Shown here one piece after another: positions 34,771 through 47,900 of a stretch of DNA of 60,000 bases. The notes under the pieces are model-generated. The model was not told the DNA's origin. It saw nothing but the letters and a program-made list of their open reading frames with translations, and searched no databases. The DNA comes from Lineus longissimus (lineage: Eukaryota; Nemertea; Pilidiophora; Heteronemertea; Lineidae), in the NCBI RefSeq assembly GCF_910592395.1, contig NC_088316.1:12836001-12896000 (forward strand). Reading direction: 5' to 3'. Within the stretch, counting starts at the first letter, position 1. Each line of letters opens with the position of its first letter. Both the position numbers and the translations under genes were made by a program.

Positions 34771-37700
34771 GTACTACTACATTTTCCACTTCGAACCAAA
34801 TGCATTTACCGGTATATACATGTAATTTCGAAAAATTCAAATGCCCGCCTGCCATTAGGAGCGAAGGAGATTGGATAGCGACCACGTGTTGGTATGACAC
34901 TATTTAGCCGGTTGGGCGCCCTAATGTGAAGTAGACGAACCAAATCCCGCTAAATAGCGTCTTCACAGTATTTACGCCGTGGTATCTCATTCATTACGTT
35001 TTCATGTAGGAGGGATGACATGACGGCGGTAACTGCAGTGGTTTCCGGTAGCACTGTCATTTCACGGGATTAGCCAAATCGAATGCACTGCATCGACCCT
35101 GTGAAAAGACGGTAGTCTCCCGACTCTGATCCATCAATAAAAAACCTGTCCTGTTCGTTAAAGGGACAATATGACGAGTTTGAAATTAAGCACCCCTCAA
35201 ACGAGCAATTTGAAAAGTCGCTCATCTTCAACGAGCAATATGACAAGTCGCTCATCGTAAACGAGCAATATTTGAATATCGCTTTTTGCGGTGGTAATTA
35301 CAGGTGCCTGGTAACAAGAACTGGTGATCTCATGGACCGGCCTAGCTGCAACCGAGTTACCAGCGGTCAACCCAAGGATAGTGATCCTCTTGTCGCATAT
35401 ATCAGCGATTATAATCGCAGGTCGCAGCGACAAAAAAATCACGGATAACGAATGTCGGGTTTCGAACCCGGGCCGCCCGGTTTAAGAGGATTCGAGCTCA
35501 ATCTAAAAAGCTGTCTTTCGTGACAACCTTTTGGGGCCAAAGTAAAAATGCTATCTTATCGTGAGGAATAAGGTGATAACATGATTACTGACTTGAATCA
35601 CGACGAGAAAAGCCCACGAGCAGTTGTTGTAGTTCACCACTTTTAACCTAGGCGGCCAGATTTGCTTTGTGGTAACTCAGTCCTTCACTTGGGAGGGAAG
35701 TGAAGAACAAAATTATTTTTACAAGTTAGGAGCAGTTGACAGGATATTCTCGTTACCAATGTCATATCTGGTTTTGGAGGAACTATTCTTGTGCATACCT
35801 CTGTTTTATGTGAAGTAAACACCTTACCTATCACGAAAAGACAATTTTTACTCCCCCAAAATGTTGTCACTATGCTCGCTTTGGATTTGCCTAAACCGGC
35901 TTCAAAAGGTTTCAGCAGTCTTTTCCTGATTAAGGAGAGTCGTCTTTTGCCGTGTTCACACTAGCGTTTTAAACTGAATTGAATGCGCATTAACGCCTTG
36001 ATTCGAGTGTGTTCACACTAGAACCACCTTTATGCGAATTGAATCCGAACTAACGAGTACGGTTCTTAAAGCGTATTGAAATCCGATTCAGCAATTCCAC
36101 ATCGGCTTATTCCGAATCAACTTTAGTGTGAACAGATCAAATCGCATTAACCAGGTCGGTTTCCTGTGGCGCATGCGCAGTCCTGTTCCGCACATTTAGG
36201 TTGCAGCACGGTGCACTCCGGACGCAGTGGACCCGCCTCGTTGATCACCCGATGAGACACTGGTAGTGTAAATATGAGACGTAAGAGACTGTCCGGGAGT
36301 TTACCGCAGGTCGGCCTTTTCGCGTACAGCAACTTGGCTCTTTTTATTGTATCGTATACTGTCATTACCAAAAGAACATAGAAGTTACTGTGTCTCACTG
36401 TTTTTCCTCTTGCTTTTCACTTTTTAGAACACAAAAATATTTTTTCCAGTCTTTGTTTAACGTCACTTCTATATTTTCTACCGCCTCCGATGCAGTAAAG
36501 ATAAAAATTGATTCCGAAATTCATCTCCCATATATTTACTAACAGGAAATGTTGACAGTAGTAACGCAGACTCCAGTATTCGTCCTTCATGTTGTAGACA
36601 TCTTTGACTTCTTTGATTCCAATGATTACGTCAAACATTCTAAACGGAATGGACGTCATGACGTAAGCAATGCTGACAAGGATAAGCATTCGTGTCAAAT
36701 ACGCCGTCTCCTTTTCTCGTGTTTTCTGCCCTTCCTTACTGACACCCATTTTGCTGCTCTTCTTCGATGCCGCGTGGAGGATTTTAAAAATCCATACATT
36801 ACAGAAAACGATGATGACGAAGGGCAGAATCGTCCCCACGGCCAGTTGCAAAGAGTTCCCGAGTGTCTCCAATTCGGGGGCGTGTTCAACTGTCATGCAC
36901 ATAATACCCTGGCCTGAAATTCAAAATTATGGAAGCCCCTCAATGCTCATCGATCTCGGCGAATGAAACTGTGGTGTCTGAGAGTTTGATCGGTTGCCAA
37001 GGACAACGAATTAAATTTGCTCTGCTGCAGAAGTATCAAAAATGTACATCATGCCTTAGCGCCATAACAAATGCAAGTAATAGGATTAAACAACATGCCA
37101 ACAAAAAACATTGAATCCGACTGCGTGTACAAACGTGGGGTGTTATTCGAACTCAAAAATGCATGATCTTTTGTGGTGTGTCGCCTATAATAACTATATA
37201 TGACTAATGTCCTTACCCGTTCTTTCATCCGGGATGTACTTGAAGGTGAAAAATATGTAAAGATTTGGAGTAAAGATCAAAACGGATGTAACGCCAATGG
37301 TCAGACAGGCGCGGCGTGTTGTGCATAGTCTGGGAGCAGCCATCGGGAATTTGACAACAATCAGCCTATCAATGGTCATCTCGGCGAGTAAAAAGCCGGA
37401 AAGGATTGCAAAGGAATAACCTAGGTACCAAATTAATCTGAAATACACGAAAAAGAACGGCAACAGCAGTAAAGAAACAATGATTCCGTTTCCCCTGTGA
37501 ATTAGCTTGGCGTTTTCAATTACATGTATTTGAATTTCTTGTAACTGTTTTTTTAGACAAAGCCACGGGACATTATAAATTTTCCCAGCTGGCTCGTTTT
37601 GCATTTATTGTCATGATGGCCTACTCACTTCATGTCCAATACAGTTGGTGGATTCGTGTCCCAGATATGGAAGAATATCCTCCAAGTCAGCTCTTCTGCC

Positions 37701-38203
37701 AGGACACCTGAATCAGCCAAAGCGAGAGCAGTCATGAAATTACAGGTCGAAATTCGCCTATTGTCCTTCTGTAGTGTTATCAAAATTGACATTGCGTTCC
37801 CGAAAAGTCCAGCGGTTATGACGACGATCCAGGAGTACTTCGTGACGATGAGGTATACAGTGCGGAGGACCAGCACCGCCGGGTCGACAGTGCACGGAGT
37901 GGGCTCTGTGACGGCGACCGGTGATTCTGCCATCTTCATCGCGGCGAACTCTCCGTTGCAAGTTTAATGTGCTGGTATTGAAGTGAGTTCAAAGATGATG
38001 ACGGTCATGAAGAGGAAATTTGATCCATCGAGAAAATAGGGAGTAATTATCTACAAATCTTACTCTGTACAATGTAGGCATGACTGCACCAATTGGATTG
38101 GTAATTCGATTACTTAATCATAAAATGAGGAACATCGTTCTGTCTCTTCGTTCTGAGCTCGCATTTTCATGATTCCGTATCAATTAACTGTCAAGTCGAC
38201 CGT
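34378..38203 (-). repeat. Segmental duplication, copy B (GPCR-bearing)
   Basis: Partner of 28494-32244 at an offset of about 5.95 kb in direct orientation. The minisatellite at 38.3 kb follows within 150 bases. Confidence 0.9.
36417..37939 (-). CDS. Rhodopsin-like (class A) G protein-coupled receptor, copy B
   Basis: Exons 37629-37939, 37217-37437 and 36417-36913 have exactly the same lengths and phases as copy A (342 aa). Differences are scattered substitutions, for example AESPVAVTEP versus AESSVAGTEP at the N-terminus, IVVITAG versus IAVITAG in TM1, FFVYF versus FVVYF in the intron before exon 2, and LEKIF versus LENIF near the end. The frame has no stop or indel, so the gene has stayed under coding constraint or duplicated very recently. 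An in-frame TAA directly upstream fixes the start. AATAAA is at 36343-36348. Confidence 0.88.
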
Positions 38204-38339
38204 GTAATTTCGTAGTTTCGTAGTTAATATACAAGTACACATGCAATGGCGAAATAATGTATACTATTGAGAGTATACACGACAAAGAATTACCGATATA
38301 AACTTGATTTTTAGCCAATCTGTCATGTGATAATGAAGC

Positions 38340-40275
38340 CATTCTTGCCAGTCAGTTGTCTCCATTCAGAATGAGGCGGGTGATAATCCCATCGCTTCCC
38401 TCCAACAGTTGTCTCCATTCAGAATGAGGTGGGTGATAATGCCATCGCTTCCCTCAAACAGTTGTCTCCATTCAGAATGAGGTGGGTGATAATGCCATCG
38501 CTTACCTCAAACAGTTGTCTCCATTCAGAATGAGGCGGGTGATAATGCCATCGCTTACCTCCAACAGTTGTCTCCATTCAGAATGAGGCGAGTGATAATG
38601 CCATCGCCTACCTCAAACGGTTGTCTCCATTCAGAATGAGGTGGGTGATAATGCCATCGCTTCCCTCCAACAGTTGTCTCCATTCAGAATGAGGTGGGTG
38701 ATAATGCCATCGCTTACCTCCAACATTTGTCTCCATTCAGAATGAGGTGGGTGATAATGCCATCGCTTACCTCAAACAGTTGTCTCCATTCAGAATGAGG
38801 CAGGTGATAATGCCATCGCTTACCTCAAACAGTTGTCACTATACTCAAAATGAGGTGGGTGATAATGCCATCGCTTCCCTCCAACAGTTGTCTCCATTCA
38901 AAATGAGGTGGGTGATAATGCTATCGCTTACCTCAAACAGTTGTCACTATACTCAAAATGAGGTGGGTGATAATGCCATCGCTTACCTCCAACAGTTGTC
39001 TCCATTCAAAATGAGGTGGGTGATAATGCCATCGCTTACCTCAAACAGTTGTCTCCATTCAGAATGAGGCAGGTGATAATGCCATCGCTTACCTCAAACA
39101 GTTGTCACTATACTCAAAATGAGGTGGGTGATAATGCCATCGCTTACCTCAAACAGTTGTCACTATACTCAAAATGAGGTGGGTGATAATGCAATCGCTT
39201 ACCTCAAACAGTTGTCACTATACTCAAAATGAGGTGGGTGATAATGCCATCGCTTACCTCAAACAGTTGTCACTATACTCAAAATGAGGTGGGTGATAAT
39301 GCCATCGCTTACCTCAAACAGTTGTCACTATACTCAAAATGAGGTGGGTGATAATGCAATCGCTTACCTCAAACAGTTTTCTCCATTCAGAATGAGGCAG
39401 GTGATAATGCCATCGCTAACCTCAAACAGTTGTCACTATACTCAGATTGAGGCGGGTGATATAATGCCATCGCTTCCCTCAAAAAGTTGTCTCCATTCAT
39501 AATTTAGGCGCGTGATAATGCCATCGCTTCCCTCAAACAGTTGTCACTATACTCAAAATGAGGTGGGTGATAATGCCATCGCTTACCTCCAACAGTTGTC
39601 TCCATTCAAAATGAGGTGGGTGATAATGCCATCGCTTACCTCAAACAGTTGTCTCCATTCAGAATGAGGCAGGTGATAATGCCATCGCTTACCTCAAACA
39701 GTTGTCACTATACTCAAAATGAGGTGGGTGATAATGCCATCGCTTACCTCAAACAGTTGTCAATATATACAAAATGAGGTGGGTGATAATGCAATCGCTT
39801 ACCTCAAACAGTTGTCACTATACTCAAAATGAGGTGGGTGATAATGCAATCGCTTACCTCAAACAGTTGTCACTATACTCAAAATGAGGTGGGTGATAAT
39901 GCCATCGCTTACCTCAAACAGTTGTCACTATACTCAAAATGAGGTGGGTGATAATGCAATCGCTTACCTCAAACACTAGTTGTCTCCATTCAGAATGAGG
40001 CAGGTGATAATGCCATCGCTAACCTCAAACAGTTGTCACTATACTCAGATTGAGGCGGGTGATATAATGCCATCGCTTCCCTCAAAAAGTTGTCTCCATT
40101 CATAATTTAGGCGCGTGATAATGCCATCACTTCCCTCAAACAGTTGTCACTATACTCAGAATGAGGCGGGTGATAATGCAATCACTTCCCTCAAAAGGTT
40201 GTCTCCATTCAGAATGAGGTGGGTGGTAATGCCATCGCTTCCCTAAAACAGTTGTCTCTCCACTCAGAATGAACT
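38340..40275. repeat. 53-56-bp minisatellite, about 36 copies
   Basis: The unit contains gaggtgggtgataatgccat and cgcttacctcaaacagttgt. Two unit types alternate, joined by ctccattcagaat or cactatactcaaaat. A block at about 39385-39560 recurs at 39989-40160 (offset about 604), including the rare variants cgctaacctc and ttaggcgcgtgata, so about eleven units were duplicated together. Apparent open frames inside are repeat artefacts. Confidence 0.95.
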
Positions 40276-40550
40276 GGGTGATATTTAGATGATTCCTATA
40301 ATTGATTAACATCATTGTTTTCCCTCAGATGAAGCACATCATCTACCTTATGTGTTCCGTCATGACCGTCACAACCTTAGCCGAAGACAATTTGGACGGA
40401 TTCCGTTATAGCCGAGTTGTAACAACAACAACGATGTAGAAAATCGCGGAAATAAAACACGATTGAATAATATCATTTCTATGACTAGTATGAGAAAGAC
40501 ACAGAAATCTGCGAGTTCTTCGATTTTGGTAGTCTGATTATTCGACGTGG
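40276..40550. other. Spacer between minisatellite and repeat R2
   Basis: Nothing recognised. Confidence 0.4.
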
Positions 40551-41629
40551 TAATATGTAAAGTCAAGAACTTAGTGAGCCCCCCTTTAGGTCGGGGGAGC
40601 TCCCCCGAACCCCCCTACGAGCATATGTTAAGTGCAAGCTCTAACAACTACAGCTGTTACAATGGGGGGGGGACACCCCCCAAACCCCCCTCCGTCGACA
40701 TAGGTTTTTACCAGTGCGTTGGGGGGAAGCTCCCCCCAAACCCCCCCCCCGGTGAACAGTCAACTAGCCCTTCTGTGTCATACTGCTGGAGGGGGGGGGG
40801 GGGTGCGATGGGACCATCCATATAGTTCCTTCCGACACATTTTTGTTTTGGTAATGTAATACATTGTGATTGACCTTATTCACGGGAATCGGGCGTTTCC
40901 AGTGATATACGACACAAATGGGTTGTCCTCATGCATTCACTTTCGAAACGCATTTTAAAATAGATGTTACGTCCTGTTAATGGGGCACGTCATCATCGCG
41001 TACATTTGGGAAAAACTCCCTAACGAGACCGGAGCAGACGGCTGAAAGTAGTTTAATTATTGGCCGCTAGGGTACAGAATGTACGTCGCTCACCCGAATT
41101 TTTCACGCAACTATAGCTAAATAGAGCTAGTTCTAGTTTGTGATTCAATTTGATACTTCAGATTTGGGCAGTAGACCAATATAACTTGGTCGTCAGTGTG
41201 GTTTTAAGCTGGAAAAACGTATTTGTTTTTCTTAAAGTGCCTTTTTTGGACGGGTGTGTGCGATTGTTTTGTTTTTATGTCACGTGACCTCGATCATGTC
41301 GACACAAAATTGAAATAAACCACCCTTTTCTGTCATTGTTTAGGACGGATATTTCTCTGATAAAAATATTAATATAATTGGCCAATTTCTTAGGCATATG
41401 ATGTAGCGAATTCCCATGAAGATTTAAATTAATTTCAACCAATGGGATAGCAACCACCACCGGAAGATCGCGGAGAAATCGGTAAACTCAACGGAGTTAA
41501 TTCAGAAAAATACCAAAAAAAATTGTTTGTAGGATATACAATCTCTCTTTATTTCTCATCATTCATTTACATTATCTACTCCCGCACACACGTGTATCTT
41601 AAGAGCCCCTCCTAAAGGGGGGCTTATAA
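40551..41629 (+). repeat. 1.1-kb dispersed repeat R2
   Basis: Second copy of R1 (25161-26262), in the same orientation. The main differences are lengths of the G and C tracts and a 9-base duplication (cgctcaccc) present only in R1. Confidence 0.85.
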
Positions 41630-41638
41630 CGTAACATT

Positions 41639-42342
41639 ATGGATTCCCGTGGGCATCAGGTGAAACCGCTAGTGGAAGTAGAAGAAGAAAGATATAAGAT
41701 ACGCTTCGTGTGTATCAGTGGCGGGACATTAGACCAGTTGTCCTATGAAGGAGGCCTTGGAGTATTTCGGTTGAGGAAGGCAGAACCGGCAGCCCAAATA
41801 CACGTTGTTCTTGCTGCTGGGATCTGCAATTTGACAGTTTTGGAGAGCAGACTGATTGGGGCAGAAGCCACATATCCAGGGCATAGGTGCTCGACATTCC
41901 TCGAGACGAGGCCTCAAACCGCCTCCGCGTCTACTTCACAAAAAAGGAGTGCTCCCTCCAGATTGCTACGATCACAGCTGTAGATCTTCATAAGTACAAT
42001 GCTCACAGGATGAGCATTGGAAAGCTAGGGAGAGGCTTTTATAGCTAGCAGAAGATGCGCTATCAGGGCGAACTCCTGCAGATAGGCCTGAGGAGGATAA
42101 ATAGCAACATCATAACAATAAACGATAATGAGGAACAGCTCACCCCAAAATTACATAGATCAACCATCAAGGTTTCTATTAAGAGAGACAAACGTGCCGT
42201 GTCAAGAAGTTTGATTCAAAGAATTTGGTGGATCGCTGCCATCCCAATGCAAGACTTGCCCAAATCTGGGCCAACCACTTCAAGACCTTGCAAGAAGGAA
42301 TCATGTGGAGGGAAGAGGACACAGGACCCTATTAGGAAGGTA
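41639..42342 (+). pseudogene. SGNH-hydrolase-like fragment, broken by a stop and a frameshift
   Basis: The frame from ATG 41639 reads RFVCISGGTLDQLS, then IHVVLAAGICNLT, matching the first strand and the G-x-N-D-like block of SGNH/GDSL-type folds found in invertebrate mobile elements. After a shift near 41935 and a stop, a second frame (from 42055) covers QIGLRRINSNIITIND. The catalytic Asp-His motif DRCHPNARLAQIW lies in a third frame at 42230-42270, ending WREEDTGPY at a stop near 42332. The catalytic Ser region is not convincing. It starts 10 bases after R2. A gtaaaaa donor-like site follows at 42341. Confidence 0.5.
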
Positions 42343-43901
42343 AAAATATATACTATATTTTATGACACTTCCAGCCTCATTTATGTTTTATACCAATGTT
42401 GAAAATAGTTAATCTACCATTGATATCACACGCAGGTCATAACTCACAAGTTGTTTGACCTTTCATTTCAGATGATGCACGACCCCCTCACTCATTGATA
42501 ATGAATTTAGACCAGTTGATGATGCACTTACCCCTCCTCCCTCATTGTTCATGAAGTTATTTATGATGGCTAGACCGTTGCTGTATATAATTAATTAGGT
42601 ATGTACATGTCGCAAATTTTAACATGATCAGAATGTTCATTTTCACAGGATCCTTGACATTGGACTGGAGATGTTTCATGGCAATTTTTACATAAGACTT
42701 GCCATTCCCGCACACTCATCCTTCCATCATGAGGGCAGAGACATGTATTCATCCACAAGATTTATTCTTCAATCTTTGGTGGATTCTTAATCTACAGAGC
42801 CAGGCCATAACAGGGATATACTTTTTGATAATCAATTTTTCTCAGGCAATCAGTATTGGAATGTTTTGAATTTTTACTATTATTTCGATAAAAGCCTCTT
42901 CATAACACATATAGAATTTGGTGGGAATTAACACCCTTGGTGTACTTTTTTCACCAACCTATATTCATTAAAATGTACACAGAATGTACACGCTGGCTAA
43001 TAGAGGTCTCTGGCCATGAATGTAATTTTTTCTTTTCTTCAGTTGTTGCTGTTAATGTTACCCGTCTTCCTTTAGCCCATTTGATACGACAGTTACGCAC
43101 TGGACAAGAGATGTGTCATGTAGAGGTATGTCGAACTTAAAAACCATTGACTTGAAAATACATTACCTGAATGAAACACCAGCTCACTTAATCACTATTA
43201 CACTAACAGTAACACTTACTCATAATGACAGCCTTTCGTCTACCATTTGACGCCACACGTCCACACTGGACAAGACAATTTCGAAGTATGTTGCAGTTTA
43301 AAACTTCCTTATTTGAAAATAATTCATCTACACTGTCTGAAACACATATTGTCCTCTTTCAGTTGTCGCCCGCTGTCCTTCTGCCATCTTTATGTGTCCT
43401 GCTGTAATTAATAACTTCTGCAAAAGATGGTGTCATGTATATTAGTGTATATACTTATTTAGAGGTATGTACAAGATAGCCTACTCCTGGGTAACTGAAA
43501 TTCTTTACCGTTTAACATCATTGACCGATTACCATAGTTATTATCCACTGAAAACTCGTAACCGTTTTTACTCATTTCAGTCGGCCGTCTCGTCCTTCAC
43601 TACAGTATTAAACTCTTGAGTACAAGGGACTCAGAACTTCTTTATGCCAAGCAATCGCTAATCTTGAGAAAACCCATTCATGTTATTATTTGAAAATAAA
43701 TTCACTGAAAAAGCCTACAGTAATTTTTCTTCTTCAGTTGTGGCTAACTGTTATTTTTTTCTTCAGTTATGGCTAATCCCGTCCTCCTTTTCTACCTTTT
43801 GATGTATAGGAGAGTTACGTACTAGACAAGAGATGTATCATGTATATAGAGGTATGTCGAACTTAAAAACCATTGACTTAAAAATACCTTATTTCGCGAA
43901 G
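42343..43901 (+). other. Exon-like cassettes with repeated core, non-coding
   Basis: Short AG...GT-bounded blocks recur: about 42472-42598, 42650-42685, 43040-43123, 43230-43285, 43363-43462 and 43765-43850. Several share a core like actggacaagagatgtgtca and a gtatgtcg donor. Frames are full of stops. They could be decayed tandem exons, or non-coding exons of a transcript starting in the SGNH-like block. Confidence 0.4.
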
Positions 43902-44505
43902 ACGTCGCCACTGTTTAGGACGCCCGGTTTGCAATGCCCTTGATACTAAACTCTGTTGGTGGTATCAAACAAATCCGAGTGTGTGACGACAGAAAGAGAA
44001 ATGTACGATTCATCCAGCAAGCTCCAATTTTGATGAAGTCCGTATAGAGTGGTTTCACGTGATGTCATCGCCTGCCATGTTGGAGGGACAGACAATAGAA
44101 TGCCAGCCCAAAAGACAATGAGAGCATGATCTAGCCGCACTTCTCCAGAGCATGTGCTCCAGAATCGCCCACTCTGGGACATCGAGTACACTCCAGACGC
44201 AGTGTACCGGCCTCGTCCATAAGGATGACGCGATGGGCTGCCAAAGGAGTCTAACACCGAGAGATTGGCCACATGGCCATACGATGCATCACTAGGGATC
44301 AAGGGAAATATGAATCGAATGATAAGAAGCCGGACTGAAAAGGACCTACCGGTAGTAAAATCCGTGATGACATGGAGTTCGCAATATTTTACCAACGGGA
44401 TAATCAAGAGAAGAAAGTTAAACAACACCAACAAAATGATACTTCATATACATGTAGCTCTGAAAAGATGAAGCATTTTGTCACAGTGCGAAATCCAACG
44501 CCAGC
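43902..44505. repeat. Interspersed segment C
   Basis: Third copy of the segment at 34168-34770, about 88-90% identical, standing alone with no GPCR attached. Confidence 0.85.
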
Positions 44506-44790
44506 TTGTTGCCGGTGCCATCTAATCATGATCCAGGTCGCGGCGACCAATTAAGACAGTAAAAGACTTTTTTCAGCCAGGTTTTATAGTGGTGCAACTC
44601 CCCACACCCTTCAATTACACCAGCCACACAAGATCGTTCTGGTCCCTTGTTATAACAGAATTCGATTCTCTTAACTAGAGTGGAGGTCAGATGGAACCGG
44701 TCCATCGGTAGGGCAACATGATGATCATGCCTTTTTACCAGACCTTGCTTAAAAATGGCAATACGAACGACCAACGTGATGCAATCTGTG

Positions 44791-44796
44791 TTTATT
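44791..44796 (-). other. Polyadenylation signal of the LamG-like gene
   Basis: AATAAA on the minus strand, about 120 bases beyond the stop at 44916. Confidence 0.6.
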
Positions 44797-44915
44797 AATT
44801 CTGGAAGCTCATATATACAGGAAAAGTTTGGGAAATCTAACACATCTTCTTTGAATAATATACGTTGATACATGTGCGTTGTTTGTCAAGATTAGACTGA
44901 ATGTTTGCAAAATGA

Positions 44916-47900
44916 TTAGGCATGTGCCATGTTCATAATGCGCAGGTAACCAATTCTGCCCTTGAAGAAGTCGCTGTTAGTGTCTTTCTTATAGCCGACT
45001 TCGTAAGTAGCATGGTCATTACTCTGAATGTCATGGTTTGCGTAGCGAGTTGTAATGCCGCTCACCTTGGCCCCATTCAGGAATAAGGTACATTTCCCAG
45101 CTTCGTGGGCGTAGGTCACGAGGATAGATTGCCAGGCGTCACGTACCACAGCGCCTCCGGAGAAAGACACTAAATCCTGGTCCGGCTGACTTCCGCCGCT
45201 ATTAATGTTTCGCCTCAAGGTGACTACCACCGCCCCATTGGATAAGACTGCGATAAAGAATTGCCATGGCTTTGACCAATCAGCGAAGAGTGTTTGCCTT
45301 TTGCCATTAGCTGTCGACTTGAAGACCATTACGATGGTGAAATCTGTCCTCTGAAACTTTACTGCTGGGACGAGGGCATACCCACTGCTGCCGTCGAGCG
45401 CTAGCACGTTTCTGTTGAGGTCGGCGTCGTGGACGAAGGTGGCGCCATTTAAGCTTTAAAGAAAATATATAGTTAAAACAAAGCTAAAAGCAGAGCAAGC
45501 GCCGGCGTGTGCGACACTTATCGACTCTATAAACTCTTCACCATTTTTTTGGTTTTTATATCAAAGCAATTCGGGTTAGCACTGAAAAACACAGGCGGCA
45601 GAATGGTCTTGAAAGAACACTTGGCATCATTTTCAAGGTTTCTGAAAGCAAAAATGTGCCAGTATGAATTCCGGTGAATTATCCAATCATATTAGGCAAC
45701 CCCGAGTTCCGAGTCAATCGGAGACGACTCCGCGTTGTGGGATAATATGCTTTCAGAAATCGATGGAGTACCTTACAAGGCATAAAAACGGTTGCATAAC
45801 ATATCAGGTCACTCTGGGTTGATGTGATCTAGTATCAACATTCATGTGTTGCAAAATTTCAGTTTTGAGGCCTAACAGGTCACAGGTTGGTCAAGTTGGT
45901 GGTGGCAGCTTGATTTTCAATCTACTGCTGTTGCGCTTGGTCCAGGGTTGTCGACATTTAGGAATAGTCAAGTGAGATAATCGGCCTTGGCCACATAAAG
46001 ATGCCATAATATTGCAAAGGGCCAAACTTTCTGCTTCTGATGTTCGACAGAATGATGAGGAACATCACAGCCCATATTTACTAAATGCATAAACTCTAAC
46101 TTAGACAAACGTTTGTCAGTGTTAAGAAGGGGTGAAAAAATAGTCGCGTACACAAGTACAAGTACTTACCCGTCGAAATTTTCTTCTTCAGGGCCAGAAA
46201 ATGTAGACCGATAGAGGTCTGTAAGTAAAAAAAGTACGGAATATATAGTACATGTAATGCACGATTTTCGTGTTGAACAGAGAGTGGTATTTTCAGGGGC
46301 AAAGGTTGATGTCGCATAAATCCTTCCAAAAATGGCCGCTCCAGTTTATGTCTAGTTGACATCCACGTATTTGCCAAAACTAGCGAGATGCGTTAGTTAT
46401 ATATACATCTTGTGTAATATAGTGGCTCTTTAGCGTAAGATAACTTGACTTGGCATTGAATTGCATCTTGCAAGGATTCTTCCTAAATACACCGTGGAAT
46501 CGGCTGCAGCAACCTCCGAGTATCCCCCTTCTCTCAGAGTCAAGGCCCACCTTCTTTTCGAGCAAATGCAACCAGAGGGCGGATCTCTAAACAGGACCTT
46601 TGCATGGAGCGAGCGTACACCCGACTTATGCCAGTTGGATAAAGTATACGGTCCATACAAGGGCCTAGTTTACGGGGCGGTTGATATGGATGCAGGAGAT
46701 ACTCAAAAGAGGGTGAGTGAGCAGTCAACAGGGTGTTCTATTGTTGAATACTGGGCGTCATGTGGTTACCGCCTGTTAGTATCAGAAAGATATGTAGATT
46801 CGTATTCTTTTGAAGCCAGTAGCGACAATATCTTACCCGCAGTACCACCGATAGCTGTGTCGGTAATCAGCAAGACCCCGATCTCTCCCTTGAAGAAGTC
46901 ACTGCTGGTGTCTTCCTTGTAGCCAACCTGGTAGTATTCATGGTTGTTGTCATTCAGGTCGTGGTTTCTGCTGTTGGCAGTAGCGCTGCCAACATTGACG
47001 CCGTTGAGGTACACGGTACATATACCAGGCCTGTGCGCGTAAGACACCTCCACCGTCTGCCAGACGCCACGCAGCACGGAGCCACCTTTTGCAGCCAACA
47101 GCTCTTGGCCGGTCTGGCCTCTCAAGTTAACTTCGATCTCCCCAGTGGCGGTGATACAAATCATAAACTGGTACGGGCTTGACCAATCAGCGAAGAGCAT
47201 CTGCCTTCTACCATTGTCCGTCGACCTGAACCCAATGGTGATGGTGAAGTCTGTCTGCTGGAACTTTACTGCTCTGCTGTTGATATATGCACCGTCGCCA
47301 CTGAATTGCGCAACGCTTCTGCCGTACGTGTAGTCAGATACGAGCCACATGCTATGGCCTCTGTGAAAAGAAGAGAATAGAGAAGTGGGAGAAAGTTCTA
47401 AAGAGAACTCTCTTGGCCCTAGTTTTAGCATGAACGATCAAGGAAGAGGAAACCGGCCGCCGTCAAGTTCGCGTGCCCCATACTTGGAGCGTTTACCTAA
47501 CCATAAGCGACTGGATATTAGACTTAGCACGTCCACGTTCATGCAACTCAATTGCGGAAATGATGGCGAATTCTTCTTTTCTACAAAATTAATAATGCTG
47601 TATAATCATCATCTAGACTGTCACTTACGAGAGTTTCCCAATTTCCGAATCGGTGAAATCTGTATGGAATAACACTGAAAATGGAAGATTCATATTTTAA
47701 TGCGTGAAGCAATGCTTTCTGGTGGTAAAACGTTTCACTTGTACGGTCTTCGCAGAAATTTGCCCGATTCGTCATATCCAGATCTGCACTTACTGCTGCG
47801 TGTAAAGCCAGCTTATATTAGTAATAAAACCTACTCAATACGATGCAAGTACATGCATCTCGCAAATAAAAAACTGAAGGCACCAAATTCAATGCAATTT

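Noticed and set aside
38747-39502. Repetitive frames (SLTSNSCHYTQNEVGD-type)
   Set aside because: Open only because of the minisatellite unit length; no splice or start context.
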